Below are positions 27,236 through 35,686 of a DNA stretch of 60,975 bases, piece by piece. Made by a program: the position numbers and the translations under genes. Every line of letters starts with the position of its first letter. Within the stretch, counting starts at the first letter, position 1. The stretch spans positions 1 to 60,975 of the forward strand of contig DATLUO010000176.1 of the NCBI GenBank assembly GCA_035533075.1. Reading direction: 5' to 3'. The stretch comes from Pirellulales bacterium (GTDB taxonomy: Bacteria; Planctomycetota; Planctomycetia; Pirellulales; JAICIG01). The notes under the pieces are model-generated. The model was not told where the DNA came from, did no database searches, and was given only the letters and a program-made list of their open reading frames with translations.

Positions 27236-28234
27236 ATGTCTCAAAAACGCCATGCGTTTACCTTGGTCGAGCTGCTGGTTGTGGTTGCCATCATCGGCAT
27301 CTTGGTGGCGCTGCTTTTGCCCGCCGTTCAGGCCGCGCGCGAATCGTCGCGCCGCAGCTCGTGCGTCAACAATCTGAAACAGATCGGCATCGGACTGCAC
27401 CACTATCACGACGCCTTCCAGAAGTTTCCTCCCTGCTACGTGGTCTCTCCCCTCAGCAACACGCCGATGGGTCCGGCCGACCCGAACACGGGCGACACGG
27501 GTCCGGGCTGGGGCTTCTTGTCGTTGCTCCTGCCGTATGTGGAGCAAGCACCGCTGGCCCAAGCGCTGAACTATAATCTCACCTGTTGGTCGCCGGCCAA
27601 TGCCCTTCCGGTCAAGACGGTCCTGCCGCAATACATCTGCCCGTCGGCGGTGAACATGGGCAGCCCGCCGATTTACAACGTGATCGACGCCTCGGGCAAC
27701 ACGCTGGCCACGTTCGCACGGGCAAACTACGTCGGCGTCGCCGGGCGGTTCTCGCCTTGGCAACAGTATTTTGATCCGGGGTTGGATCTGTCGACGGTCA
27801 ATGTCGGTGGATTCTCGGTCGACGGCGTACTTTATCGCAACAGCCACACCCGCATCGCCGACATTCTCGACGGCACCAGCAACACGCTGATGGTCTCGGA
27901 AAAAACTCCCTATCACAGCGACTCGACGTGGGTCGGCGTGGTGCCTGGGGGCGTCACCAACCCGACGCCGCTATTCGCCGTCGTCGGGCCCGATCCCTCG
28001 TCTTCGCAGGTCAACGTACACACCGGCCCGACGCCGGGCGAGGTTCCGCCCATCATCAAGCCGCCCAGCCAACCTTTGGCGAACACCGACGAGGTCTGGT
28101 CGAACCATCCCAACGGAGCGAACGCACTTTTCTCCGACGGCAGCGTAAGGTTCGTCGTCGATACGATCGACAACCTGACGTGGTCCTACTGGGGCACACG
28201 CGCCGCGGGCGACAGTCCTCGGTTCGGCCTGTAG
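27236..28234 (+). CDS. DUF1559 protein with type II pseudopilin N-terminus
   Basis: A 332-residue protein starting [20 protein letters not shown]. The short basic leader, prepilin peptidase site ([10 protein letters not shown]) and long hydrophobic helix ([20 protein letters not shown]) are the type IV pilin/type II pseudopilin signature. The rest is the DUF1559 domain greatly expanded in planctomycetes ([40 protein letters not shown]) and ends with the H-X9-DG-like segment ('[20 protein letters not shown]'). It is probably exported and assembled on the cell surface. ATG 27236 was chosen because the prepilin leader starts there. It is followed by a lipoprotein gene 23 bases downstream. Confidence 0.92.
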   Translation: MSQKRHAFTLVELLVVVAIIGILVALLLPAVQAARESSRRSSCVNNLKQIGIGLHHYHDAFQKFPPCYVVSPLSNTPMGPADPNTGDTGPGWGFLSLLLPYVEQAPLAQALNYNLTCWSPANALPVKTVLPQYICPSAVNMGSPPIYNVIDASGNTLATFARANYVGVAGRFSPWQQYFDPGLDLSTVNVGGFSVDGVLYRNSHTRIADILDGTSNTLMVSEKTPYHSDSTWVGVVPGGVTNPTPLFAVVGPDPSSSQVNVHTGPTPGEVPPIIKPPSQPLANTDEVWSNHPNGANALFSDGSVRFVVDTIDNLTWSYWGTRAAGDSPRFGL

Positions 28235-28257
28235 TGGTGAAAGGTGAGGTAGACATA

Positions 28258-28608
28258 ATGAAGCACGATTTTGTGATCGCGTGCGCGCTCGTCGCGCTCG
28301 TCATTGCCGGTTGCAGTCGGCCGCCCCAGGTGGCCCCCGCCAATCGCAATTTAATCAGCGGGCTGCGGACCGCCGTCTCTTCGCAGCAGAGCCAATGGCT
28401 GGATGAAAGCGCGAAGCAGCTCGAAGAGGGCAAGAGCAAGGGAACCATTTCCGAGCAGGAATATGCCGAGTTCGCGGGCATCATCAAGCTGGCGCGGGAC
28501 GGGAAATGGAAAGAGGCCGAAGCGGAAACGATCCGGCTCGGTCAGGCCCAAAAGCCGACCGCCGAAGAGATTGAGCGAGTGAAGGCGGCGCGGAAAGAGG
28601 CCGACTGA
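28258..28608 (+). CDS. Small lipoprotein downstream of DUF1559
   Basis: A 116-residue protein with a lipoprotein signal (MKHDFVIACALVALVIAGCS, lipobox VIAGC). The rest is charged and helical (LDESAKQLEEGKSKGTISEQ, IKLARDGKWKEAEAETIRLG), with no known domain. It probably forms a coiled coil or TPR-like hairpin in the periplasm. GGTGAGGT lies before the ATG. Pairing of a DUF1559 gene with a small lipoprotein is common in planctomycetes and suggests that the products work together at the envelope. Confidence 0.8.
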   Translation: MKHDFVIACALVALVIAGCSRPPQVAPANRNLISGLRTAVSSQQSQWLDESAKQLEEGKSKGTISEQEYAEFAGIIKLARDGKWKEAEAETIRLGQAQKPTAEEIERVKAARKEAD

Positions 28609-28643
28609 AGGCATCTCCCCTGTGGCTTTGCGATTGACTTTCC

Positions 28644-28649
28644 TATAAT
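28644..28649 (+). promoter_or_regulatory. Probable -10 box before the polytopic membrane protein gene
   Basis: A perfect TATAAT 30 bases before the ATG at 28679. No good -35 hexamer is seen at 17 bases (TGTGGC). Leader bases include GAGGAAAG as ribosome-binding site. Confidence 0.4.
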
Positions 28650-28678
28650 GCCGGCATTTCATATCGAGGAAAGCTGAA

Positions 28679-30049
28679 ATGCCGAACGACCGTGGACCCT
28701 TGCGTGAAGTCGCCTGGCGGGAAATCTTCCCCTGGTTGCTGCTGGTGCGGGCGTTCCGCGTCTCCATCCAAGCGTGGCAGCTTTTGCTGGCCGCGGCCGG
28801 CGTGCTGGCCACCATTTTCGGCTTCTGGGCGCTGGCGCAGGTCTTTGGCGGCACGGATGAAGAACCGCTGAAAGGCTGGCTGGCGGCACCGTTTTATTCC
28901 AACTGCCCGTGGCAGGAAGCCGGCGACGGCTGGCCCTGGAAATCGATGGGGCCGTGGCCCGATCTGGAGGGCGTGCGGCTCGTGCCCGACCAGGCCGTCG
29001 ATCCGACGCACCGTCTTTGGCAACCGGGACCGCCGCAACTCGGCCGTTATCCGAGCAATCCGTTTTTGGGCGTGTGGCGGCAGCTCCGGGCGCCTTTCCG
29101 GCAGCTCTTTGAGCGGCGGCTGGGCGTGACGGGACTGGCGTTTCTCTTGTGCTGTTGCATCTGGGCGGCCGCCGTGTGGGCGCTCTTCGGCGGGGCGATC
29201 ACGCGGCGTGCCGCCCTTCAGCTCGGCCGCGAAGAGAATCTCGGACTGCGAGGATCGTTGCGCTATGCCGCAGGCAAGTGGCGCAGTTATTTCGCCGCGC
29301 CGCTCCTGCCGCTGGTGGGCATCTTGATCTTCTCCTGCCCGCTCTTGGTGCTCGGTTTATTGATGAGTTTCGACCTGGGCGTGTTGTTGGCCGGCCTCGT
29401 GTGGCCGTTGGCGCTGCTGACGTCGTTGATCATGGCGATGCTCTTGTTGGCGTTGCTCTTCGGCTGGCCCTTGATGTGGCCGACCATCAGCACGGAGTCG
29501 ACCGACAGTTTCGATGCCTTGAGCCGTTCATGGTCCTACGTCTATCACCGGCCGCTGCACTATTTGTTCTATGCCGCCGTGGTGACGGTGCTGGGCGGCC
29601 TGGGATGGCTGTTCGTGGCCTACTTTGCCGACTGGGTGGCCTATCTGCCGGCCTGGGCCGCGAGTTGGACCGCCGGCAGCCAGCGTATGGACGACATATT
29701 TGGTAGCGGTACTGACTTGGGAACCATCGGGCGCTGGGGCGCGAAGCTGCTCCATTTCTGGGGTGGTTGCGTGCGGCTGCTGGCGCTCGGTTTCGTCTAC
29801 AGCTATTTCTGGACCGCTTCGACCGCCATTTACTTGTTGCTGCGGCGCGACGATGACGGCACCGATCTGGACGACGTTTACATCGAGCCGGGCGAGCAGG
29901 CTTACGGGCTTCCGCCGCTGGAGAAAGACGAGGCCGGCGTGACGGTTGCACCCGCGTCGGAAGCGGCCCCGACGGAAGCGGCCGTGCCTGGGGCGGGCGT
30001 GCCGGGCACCGAAACGGGTCCCGCGCCGCCATCCCATGAGCCTGCGTGA
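28679..30049 (+). CDS. Polytopic membrane protein, conserved planctomycete type
   Basis: A 456-residue membrane protein. Hydrophobic helices lie at about 33-55 (AWQLLLAAAGVLATIFGFWA), 149-172 (LAFLLCCCIWAAAVWALFGG), 205-230, 233-263, 287-315 and 355-380. A Pro/Trp-rich extracytoplasmic loop (about 65-140) follows the first helix. The cytoplasmic segment ITRRAALQLGREENLGLRGS recurs in related proteins and precedes the central helices. The C-terminal tail is Ala/Pro/Glu-rich and probably disordered. No transport or enzyme motif is seen. A TATAAT box and GAGGAAAG site precede the ATG, so it starts its own unit. Function unknown. Confidence 0.8.
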   Translation: MPNDRGPLREVAWREIFPWLLLVRAFRVSIQAWQLLLAAAGVLATIFGFWALAQVFGGTDEEPLKGWLAAPFYSNCPWQEAGDGWPWKSMGPWPDLEGVRLVPDQAVDPTHRLWQPGPPQLGRYPSNPFLGVWRQLRAPFRQLFERRLGVTGLAFLLCCCIWAAAVWALFGGAITRRAALQLGREENLGLRGSLRYAAGKWRSYFAAPLLPLVGILIFSCPLLVLGLLMSFDLGVLLAGLVWPLALLTSLIMAMLLLALLFGWPLMWPTISTESTDSFDALSRSWSYVYHRPLHYLFYAAVVTVLGGLGWLFVAYFADWVAYLPAWAASWTAGSQRMDDIFGSGTDLGTIGRWGAKLLHFWGGCVRLLALGFVYSYFWTASTAIYLLLRRDDDGTDLDDVYIEPGEQAYGLPPLEKDEAGVTVAPASEAAPTEAAVPGAGVPGTETGPAPPSHEPA

Positions 30050-30097
30050 GCCGAGGATGCCCAAACGAATTCTCTGCATCACGGGCCAGCGGCCTGG

Positions 30098-30105
30098 TAT
30101 AAAAT
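30098..30105 (+). promoter_or_regulatory. Possible -10 box for the HExxxE/nuclease gene pair
   Basis: TATAAAAT lies 12 bases before the GTG at 30117. If used, the leader would be very short or absent. No clear -35 element. Confidence 0.3.
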
Positions 30106-30116
30106 GGAAGAGAAAC

Positions 30117-30605
30117 GTGGGGAGAAAGAAACGCACGATTGAAGAAGCTATCGCGATTGCCGGACAATGGGGGGTTGAGATCCCGGACTACGTTGAATTC
30201 GTGCTGGATGACGCTGGCGTGTTGCGGGGAAGCTTGAACGAGCTTCTTTCCGGTGGGCAAATGGAAACGGCCAAATGTTCCGAAGTTCAGGAACACGAAG
30301 ACGGGTATGTCTACTGGCGGGACCATGTCCCGACTAAGAGCAAAACTGGCAGGATCGCAATTCGAATTCATCCGGATGTGTTGACAAGCGACGAGGCGAT
30401 CGTGGCGGTTCTGCAACACGAGGTTTTTGAACTATCGGCGATCTATGACGTGTGTTTGAGTAATCCGCACGAACGAATGAGCGCGAGCGACTATCACAGT
30501 CAGGTCCGTACACATAATCCGGGCAACTTTCACTGTCAGGCATGGGAAGTCTCGGATAAAAGAGTCTTGTGGATGAGAGCGGTCAAACATGGTAAATCCG
30601 CATAA
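30117..30605 (+). CDS. HExxxE-motif hypothetical protein, first of a coupled pair
   Basis: A 162-residue soluble protein. The N-terminal part (RTIEEAIAIAGQWGVEIPDY) is a helix, followed by a beta-rich middle. The key segment is VLTSDEAIVAVLQHEVFELSAI: a helix with His-Glu-x-x-x-Glu, followed some 40 residues later by NPGNFHCQAWEVSD. Together HE...E...H look like metal ligands of a minimal hydrolase, but the canonical HExxH is not present and the activity is unknown. It overlaps the next gene by 17 bases, so translation is coupled. GTG 30117 was chosen because similar proteins seem to begin at (K/R)RTIEEA; ATG 30057 in the same frame is an alternative. The pair is visibly less GC-rich than its neighbours. 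Confidence 0.6.
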   Translation: MGRKKRTIEEAIAIAGQWGVEIPDYVEFVLDDAGVLRGSLNELLSGGQMETAKCSEVQEHEDGYVYWRDHVPTKSKTGRIAIRIHPDVLTSDEAIVAVLQHEVFELSAIYDVCLSNPHERMSASDYHSQVRTHNPGNFHCQAWEVSDKRVLWMRAVKHGKSA

Positions 30606-31656
30606 ATTGCTGGAAGCCTACGAACGGGGGCACCTCACCGACATCGGTCTGATACTAGACCTGCTGCGGTTAACCAACATGTCGTCGGTTAAAGACGTTC
30701 TGCCAGACGTTCCTGTCCCAGTGCTACGCAAACTCGAGAGATTTGTGAACGAGTATGATGGCAACACGAGAGTACTTGGAGGAGCGCCTCCGGCCGCCCC
30801 GACCGTGGCGTTCGTGAGAGACCAATTGCGGGACATGTGTAAAAACGGCAAGCTCGTTCCCGCGCGCGCTCGAGATGAATGCGCGAGTCCGGACGCGCGG
30901 CGGGCCGGCCCGACTGGGGACAGGGGCAGCAAAGCGCACGTCCTTGACCTGGTGTCCTCGCCGGCCTTCAGACACAAAGTGGACAACCTTTTCGGCGACC
31001 AGGGAATTCGCTTGGCGGAGCACGGTTACCCGCGTCCGCTCGGTCGTAGAACCCCCGCTGACTGGAGGGAATACGAGCTCGAAGAATATATGCGGGCGCT
31101 TCCGGTGCCCGGCCACAAGCCGCTGGACCTCAAGTGGTGGATCCCGCATAAGACCGGCATGAACCGGCGACCGACTTGGGACTTGCTCTGTCACATCCTG
31201 GTAAAAGGGAAACCGGGCCTATTGTTGGTTGAAGCAAAGGCACATGTGGGAGAAATGTCGGAGCAGGACAAGAAGAGCCGGCCGACCGGCAGTAACGAGT
31301 CTCAATGTAACGACCGGCGCATTCGCCATAACATCAGCGAGACGAACACGCTGCTGAGCGGCTTAGGATACGGGCAATTCTCGCTTTCTGTCGATCACCA
31401 CTATCAGCTTGCCAATCGCATAGCCTACCTAAGCAAGCTTGCCCGTGATGGCATTCCGGTAGTGCTTAGCTACTTGGGTTGGCTGAAATCCCCGGCATGG
31501 CCAAGGGACTTTTTCCGAGACCGTTCCGACTGGGAAGAAGTGATGCGAAGGTATACGAGCGGCGTGTTGCCCGGCGATTTTCCCGGCAAGGTGGTCCAGT
31601 TCGAAAACGGCGGGTCGATGCAAATGTTGGTGCGCAGCCTTGAGGTGGAAGCATGA
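30589..31656 (+). CDS. PD-(D/E)XK nuclease-like protein with a small N-terminal domain
   Basis: A 355-residue protein of two parts. Residues 1-85 (LEAYERGHLTDIGLILDLLR, VPVPVLRKLERFVNEYDGNT) form a helical domain that I recall as a free-standing small protein in other planctomycetes. Residues about 110-355 hold RPTWDLLCHILVKGKPGLLL followed by VEAKAHVGE, the D-x(n)-E-x-K arrangement of a PD-(D/E)XK nuclease core. Downstream helices and strands (RIAYLSKLARDGIPVVLSYL) look like the rest of the fold. No helicase, methylase or repeat module is attached. The start overlaps the HExxxE gene by 17 bases. The pair could be a defence or toxin-type unit, but that is inference. Confidence 0.65.
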   Translation: MVNPHKLLEAYERGHLTDIGLILDLLRLTNMSSVKDVLPDVPVPVLRKLERFVNEYDGNTRVLGGAPPAAPTVAFVRDQLRDMCKNGKLVPARARDECASPDARRAGPTGDRGSKAHVLDLVSSPAFRHKVDNLFGDQGIRLAEHGYPRPLGRRTPADWREYELEEYMRALPVPGHKPLDLKWWIPHKTGMNRRPTWDLLCHILVKGKPGLLLVEAKAHVGEMSEQDKKSRPTGSNESQCNDRRIRHNISETNTLLSGLGYGQFSLSVDHHYQLANRIAYLSKLARDGIPVVLSYLGWLKSPAWPRDFFRDRSDWEEVMRRYTSGVLPGDFPGKVVQFENGGSMQMLVRSLEVEA

Positions 31657-31703
31657 ATTGACTTGAGAAGAATAAGTCGGACCAAGAGTAATCGCCAGCC
31701 CTC

Positions 31704-31722
31704 CCAATCCAAAATCCAGAAT
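31704..31722. repeat. Short CCAAAATCC string before the nrnA-like start
   Basis: CAATCCAAAATCCAGAATTC ends a few bases before the ATG at 31727, like the strings before bioB and the Rieske gene. Confidence 0.5.
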
Positions 31723-31726
31723 TCCC

Positions 31727-32707
31727 ATGATCGACTGGGCCCGTTTCGCATCGCTCATCCACTTCCACCAGCGGTTTCTGCTGACGAGCCACATTCGGCC
31801 CGACTGCGACGCACTGGGCAGCGAGTTGGGCATGGCCGGTCTGCTCGACGCGCTGGGCAAGGACGTGCTCATCGTCAACGCCCAGAAGACGCCGCCCAAC
31901 CTGGCTTGGATCGACACCGCGCGGCGCATCAAAACGCTGGGCGTCGACGTGCAGCTGCCGGACCTGGCGGACCGCGAAGTGATGTTGGTGCTCGACACCA
32001 GCGCCTGGCAGCAGCTCGGCGACATGGCGATCGTCTTGCGGCAAACGACCGCCAAGAAAGCCGTGCTCGACCACCACGTGAGCGAAGACGACCTGGGCGC
32101 CGAGGCGTTCAAAAACGTCCAGGCCGAGGCCACCGGCCGGCTGGTGCTGGAAGCCGCCGGATGGCTCGGCGTGCCGCTGACGCCCGAAATCGCCACGCCG
32201 CTGTTCGCGGCCATCGCCACCGACACCGGCTGGTTCCGCTTCTCGTCGACCACCGGCGACACCTACCGCTTCGCCGGAAAATTGATCGATGGCGGCGCCA
32301 AGCCAACCGAGATTTACCGGTCGCTTTATGAGCAAGACACGCTGGCCCGCTTGCAGCTTATCGGCCGCACCCTGGCCCGCGCCCAGTCGGAGATGGTCGG
32401 CAGGCTGATCCATACCACCGTCTTTCAAGACGACTTCAAAGCCACCGCTGCCCTCCCCTCGGACACGGAGGACGTGGTCAACCTGACGCTCACGGTGGCG
32501 GGCACGGAAGTCGCCGTGATCTTCGTCGAACAGCCGAACGGCAAGTTCAAGATCAGCTTTCGCAGCCGCTCGTCGTTCGATTGCAGCCGGTTGGCCGAAC
32601 AATTCGACGGCGGCGGGCACAAGGCCGCGGCCGGGGCGATGGTCGATGGCCCGTTCGACGCCGCCCAGCGCCGCGTGCTTGACGCTGTCCGCGCGGCGAT
32701 GCGATAA
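31727..32707 (+). CDS. nrnA: DHH/DHHA1 phosphoesterase (oligoribonuclease / pAp phosphatase NrnA type)
   Basis: A 326-residue cytoplasmic enzyme of the DHH family. The motifs are SHIRPDCDALGSE (about 21-33), the aspartate strand VMLVLDTS (about 86-92), LDHHVSEDD with the DHH triad (115-117), a D-rich strand 'ATDTGWFRFS', and the C-terminal DHHA1 motif FDGGGHKAAAGAM (about 292-304). This full set matches NrnA-type enzymes, which remove nucleotides from very short RNAs and hydrolyse 3',5'-phosphoadenosine phosphate. The length is normal. ATG 31727 directly follows an AT-rich repeat string with no good Shine-Dalgarno. The gene ends just before a 160-base palindrome. Confidence 0.9.
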   Translation: MIDWARFASLIHFHQRFLLTSHIRPDCDALGSELGMAGLLDALGKDVLIVNAQKTPPNLAWIDTARRIKTLGVDVQLPDLADREVMLVLDTSAWQQLGDMAIVLRQTTAKKAVLDHHVSEDDLGAEAFKNVQAEATGRLVLEAAGWLGVPLTPEIATPLFAAIATDTGWFRFSSTTGDTYRFAGKLIDGGAKPTEIYRSLYEQDTLARLQLIGRTLARAQSEMVGRLIHTTVFQDDFKATAALPSDTEDVVNLTLTVAGTEVAVIFVEQPNGKFKISFRSRSSFDCSRLAEQFDGGGHKAAAGAMVDGPFDAAQRRVLDAVRAAMR

Positions 32708-32717
32708 TCGACCGCCA

Positions 32718-32734
32718 ATTTGGATTTTGGATTC
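32718..32734. repeat. ATTTTGGATT string after the nrnA-like gene
   Basis: TTTGGATTTTGGATTC, one more copy of the dispersed AT-rich motif, immediately before the large palindrome. Confidence 0.5.
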
Positions 32735-32741
32735 GGCGTAA

Positions 32742-32902
32742 GGTGGGGCAAGCGAGCTTGCGAGCGCCGGCCCACCGAGTTGAAGGCGTTAGGCATTGGG
32801 CGTTAGGCGGTGCTATTTCAAGCTTTCCCTAAAGGCCCAACGCCTATCGCCCAACGCCTTCGCAAACGGTGGGCCGGCGCTCGCAAGCTCGCTTGTCCCA
32901 CC
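32742..32902. repeat. Large palindrome made of two inverted family A copies
   Basis: Two family A palindromes in opposite orientation (32742-32776 on the minus strand, 32868-32902 on the plus strand) flank inverted GGCGTTAGGC/GGGCGTTAGGC units. About 70 bases on each side can pair around a short centre. It lies between the stop of the nrnA-like gene and the Rieske start, and could act as a bidirectional transcription or processing signal. Confidence 0.8.
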
Positions 32903-32933
32903 TTACGAGTTGCCACGCCGCACAGGCGGTAAT

Positions 32934-32963
32934 CCACAATCCAAAATCGAGAATCCAAAATCG
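32934..32963. repeat. AT-rich ATCCAAAATC string before the Rieske gene
   Basis: ATCCACAATCCAAAATCGAG, then AATCCAAAATCGG, about 40 bases before the Rieske ATG. Member of the dispersed AT-rich family. Confidence 0.65.
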
Positions 32964-33000
32964 GTTCAGTCCCGCCCCACCATCCCGCCTCAAACTACGC

Positions 33001-33576
33001 ATGTCCGAACCCATTCAGCACACTGAGGCCCCGGCCGGCGCCGGCCGGCGCGGCTTTCTCGCCGGGCTTATCGGTGGAATTGTGGCGATCTTCCCTTTTG
33101 CGGCGGGATTGTTCACCTTTTTCAATCCTCTCCGCTCGCGCAAGGGGGCGGGCGCGGCGGACGACCAGCCGGGCAAGCTGGTCCGCATCGCTCCGCTGAC
33201 GGCCCTGCCCGACGACGGCGTGCCGCGGCAATTCCCGGTGATTGCCGACCGCCAGGACGCCTGGACGCGGTTGCCCAGCGAAGCGATCGGCGTGGTCTAC
33301 CTTCGCCGGCAGCCGGGCAGCGAAGAGGTGGAGGCGTTCAATGCCACCTGTCCGCACGCCGGGTGCTTCGTGGCCTTCGATCGCTCGCGAGACGTGTATC
33401 AATGTCCCTGCCACGACAGCGCGTTCGGCGTTGACGGGCAGCGCGTGTTCGGCCCCAGCCCGCGCGATCTCGATAAACTCGAGGCCGAGGTCCGTCCGTC
33501 CGACGATCAGAAAGAACTCTGGGTGCGGTACGTCGATTACTACACCGGCATGGAGGAGAAAATACCCAAGTCATGA
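33001..33576 (+). CDS. Rieske iron-sulfur protein
   Basis: A 191-residue membrane-anchored subunit of a cytochrome bc-type quinol oxidising complex. An N-terminal RRGFLAGLIGGIVAIFPFAA, with a twin-arginine-like start and one membrane helix, is followed by the Rieske fold. The [2Fe-2S] ligands are in CPHAGC (C117-C122) and CPCHDS (C135-H138), both complete. The spacing of the two motifs is normal. Its stop overlaps the start of the cytochrome b-c gene as ATGA, so the two are made together. It receives electrons from quinol at the membrane and passes them to the cytochrome c domains. The ATG at 33001 has no strong Shine-Dalgarno. Confidence 0.93.
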   Translation: MSEPIQHTEAPAGAGRRGFLAGLIGGIVAIFPFAAGLFTFFNPLRSRKGAGAADDQPGKLVRIAPLTALPDDGVPRQFPVIADRQDAWTRLPSEAIGVVYLRRQPGSEEVEAFNATCPHAGCFVAFDRSRDVYQCPCHDSAFGVDGQRVFGPSPRDLDKLEAEVRPSDDQKELWVRYVDYYTGMEEKIPKS

Positions 33577-35483
33577 GCGGCTTTCTCGATTGGCTCGACG
33601 ACCGTACCGGCTACCGCGAGCTGACGCGGGCCGCGCTCTATGAGCACATTCCCGGCGGCTCGCGCTGGCGTTATGTGTGGGGCAGCACGCTGGTGTTTGC
33701 CTTCACCGCCCAGGTCATCACCGGCATCTTTCTGTGGATGTGCTACAGCCCCAGCAGCCAAACAGCCTGGGAGAGCGTCTTTTACATCCAGCATGAGATG
33801 CAGGGCGGTTGGCTGCTGCGCGGGCTACACCACTTCATGGCCCAGGCGATGGTCATCTTGTTGGCCTTGCACCTGCTGCAGGTGGTGGTCGACGGCGCCT
33901 ATCGTGCCCCGCGGGAAGTGAACTTCTGGCTCGGCCTGATCTTGATGCAGATTGTGCTCGGCCTGTCGCTCACCGGCTATCTGCTGCCGTGGGACCAGAA
34001 GGGCTATTGGGCCACGCGCGTGGCCACCAACCTGATGGGCATCGTGCCGGGCGTCGGGCCTTCGTTACAGAAGCTGGTGGTGGGCGGCGCCGACTACGGG
34101 CATCAGACGCTCACGCGGTTCTTCGCCCTGCACGCCGGCGTGTTGCCGGGCCTGCTGGTCGTCTTCCTGGTGCTGCACGTGGCCCTGTTTCGCCGGCACG
34201 GCATTCACACGCGACAACCCCATCGTCAGCCCGACACGACCTTCTGGCCCGATCAGGTGCTGAAAGACGCGGTGGCCTGTCTGGCGGTGCTGCTGTTCGT
34301 GTTGGCTTTCGTGATGCGGCCCGCCTTGACCGGGAACGTTACCGGCGAGAGCTATGGCGATGTTCTGGGCGCGGAGCTGGGCGCCCCGGCCGATCCGGCC
34401 AACGAATACTCGGCGGCCCGGCCGGAATGGTATTTCCTGTTCCTGTTCCAGTTCTTGAAGCTGTTCGAAGGTCAGGGTGCGACAGGCGAGTTGCTGGGCG
34501 CGATCGTCGTGCCCGGCCTGATCATGACCGTGTTGGCCCTCATGCCGCTCGTTGGCCGATGGCAAGTGGGGCACGTCTTCAATCTGGGCTTTCTGGTGAT
34601 CTTGCTGGCGGGCGTGGGCGTGCTGACGGCTCAGGCGCTCTATGCCGACCGCATGGCACAGTACGTCGCCAGACCCGGCGACGGAGCCGACGAGCATCAC
34701 CTGCAGCGGTTCCAAGCGTCGGAAGGCTACTTGCAGGCGGTCGAGCGCGCCGAGCAAGACGCGCATCGGGCGATCGAGTTGGCGAAATCGCCCGACGGCA
34801 TTCCGCCGGCGGGCATGCTCTCGGTGCTCCGCACCGATCCCAAGACGCAAGGGCCGCGGCTCTTCGACCGCTATTGTGCGAGCTGCCATACGCACGCCGA
34901 CGCGACTGAAGTGCCCGAAAAAGCGTCCGCGCCCGACCTGACGCAGTTTGCCACTCGGCAGTGGATTACGGGCCTGCTCGACCCCGACCAGATTGCCGGG
35001 CCGCACTATTTCGGCGGCACGGAGAAGCACCGCACCGGCGAGATGGTCAAATTCGTGTTCGAGAATTTCGAAAAACCCGAGGCGGCGGACAAGCAGCGGG
35101 AACTGCAAACCAAGATCGAACAGCTCGCCGCCGCCGTATCGGCCGAAGCCGCATTGCACGCGCAGGAGTCTTTGGACAAGAGCGATACCGATCTGATCGA
35201 GGCGGGACGCGAGCAGATCGCCTCGATCGGCTGCACCGACTGTCACAAGTTCCACGACGAAGGCGATCTCGGCGAGGCGCCCGATTTGACGGGTTATGGC
35301 TCATACGACTGGCTGAAAGGCATGATCGGCAATCCGACGCACAAGCGGTTTTACGGCGACCTCAACGACCGCATGCCGGCCTTCGCCGAGCACGAGCACA
35401 AGCCGGAGAGCAACATCATCGGCCCCGCGAATCTCGACCTGCTCGTCCGCTGGCTGCGCGGCGACTGGTACGAGCCGAATTAG
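33573..35483 (+). CDS. Cytochrome b fused to a diheme cytochrome c
   Basis: A 636-residue membrane protein. Residues 1-250 are a cytochrome b core with multiple helices and paired His-containing helices (HHFMAQAMVILLALHLLQVV, LSLTGYLLPWDQKGYW), and the PEWYFLF motif of the quinol site is at about 288-294. Further helices run to about 375. A charged linker leads to two CxxCH c-heme motifs: CASCH (435-439) and CTDCH (554-558). The b and c electron carriers are therefore one polypeptide, with the Rieske gene just upstream (ATGA overlap). The C-terminal about 260 residues should face the periplasm. Such b-c fusions occur in some bacteria; this one probably works as a compact bc-type complex. The c1-type subunit seems to be replaced by this tail. 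Confidence 0.9.
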   Translation: MSGFLDWLDDRTGYRELTRAALYEHIPGGSRWRYVWGSTLVFAFTAQVITGIFLWMCYSPSSQTAWESVFYIQHEMQGGWLLRGLHHFMAQAMVILLALHLLQVVVDGAYRAPREVNFWLGLILMQIVLGLSLTGYLLPWDQKGYWATRVATNLMGIVPGVGPSLQKLVVGGADYGHQTLTRFFALHAGVLPGLLVVFLVLHVALFRRHGIHTRQPHRQPDTTFWPDQVLKDAVACLAVLLFVLAFVMRPALTGNVTGESYGDVLGAELGAPADPANEYSAARPEWYFLFLFQFLKLFEGQGATGELLGAIVVPGLIMTVLALMPLVGRWQVGHVFNLGFLVILLAGVGVLTAQALYADRMAQYVARPGDGADEHHLQRFQASEGYLQAVERAEQDAHRAIELAKSPDGIPPAGMLSVLRTDPKTQGPRLFDRYCASCHTHADATEVPEKASAPDLTQFATRQWITGLLDPDQIAGPHYFGGTEKHRTGEMVKFVFENFEKPEAADKQRELQTKIEQLAAAVSAEAALHAQESLDKSDTDLIEAGREQIASIGCTDCHKFHDEGDLGEAPDLTGYGSYDWLKGMIGNPTHKRFYGDLNDRMPAFAEHEHKPESNIIGPANLDLLVRWLRGDWYEPN

Positions 35484-35554
35484 TGGACGCGGCGTGGCGA
35501 GGCCGGCACGGCGGCCATAAAATAGACACGGTGCATTCTGAAGGAGGCTTTCGC

Positions 35555-35686
35555 ATGGCGACCGTCGAACGAATAGTGCTGAGAGGCGAACGCCGGATCG
35601 TGCTTTCGCGCATTTCGTGGGAGCTGTATGAGCAGTTGTGCGGAAACGAGGAGAACTGGCACGTCCACATGGCCTACGACAAATGA
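35555..35686 (+). pseudogene. Uma2-type nuclease gene remnant, N-terminus only
   Basis: A 43-codon frame after an AAGGAGG site reads MATVERIVLRGERRIVLSRI, then SWELYEQL...YDK and stops. This is the N-terminus of a Uma2-family PD-(D/E)XK protein, whose next segment is usually a G-x-LEIMSPS strand. That and the catalytic residues are missing, so it is a truncated remnant. Full copies lie at 39086 and 58863. Confidence 0.5.
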
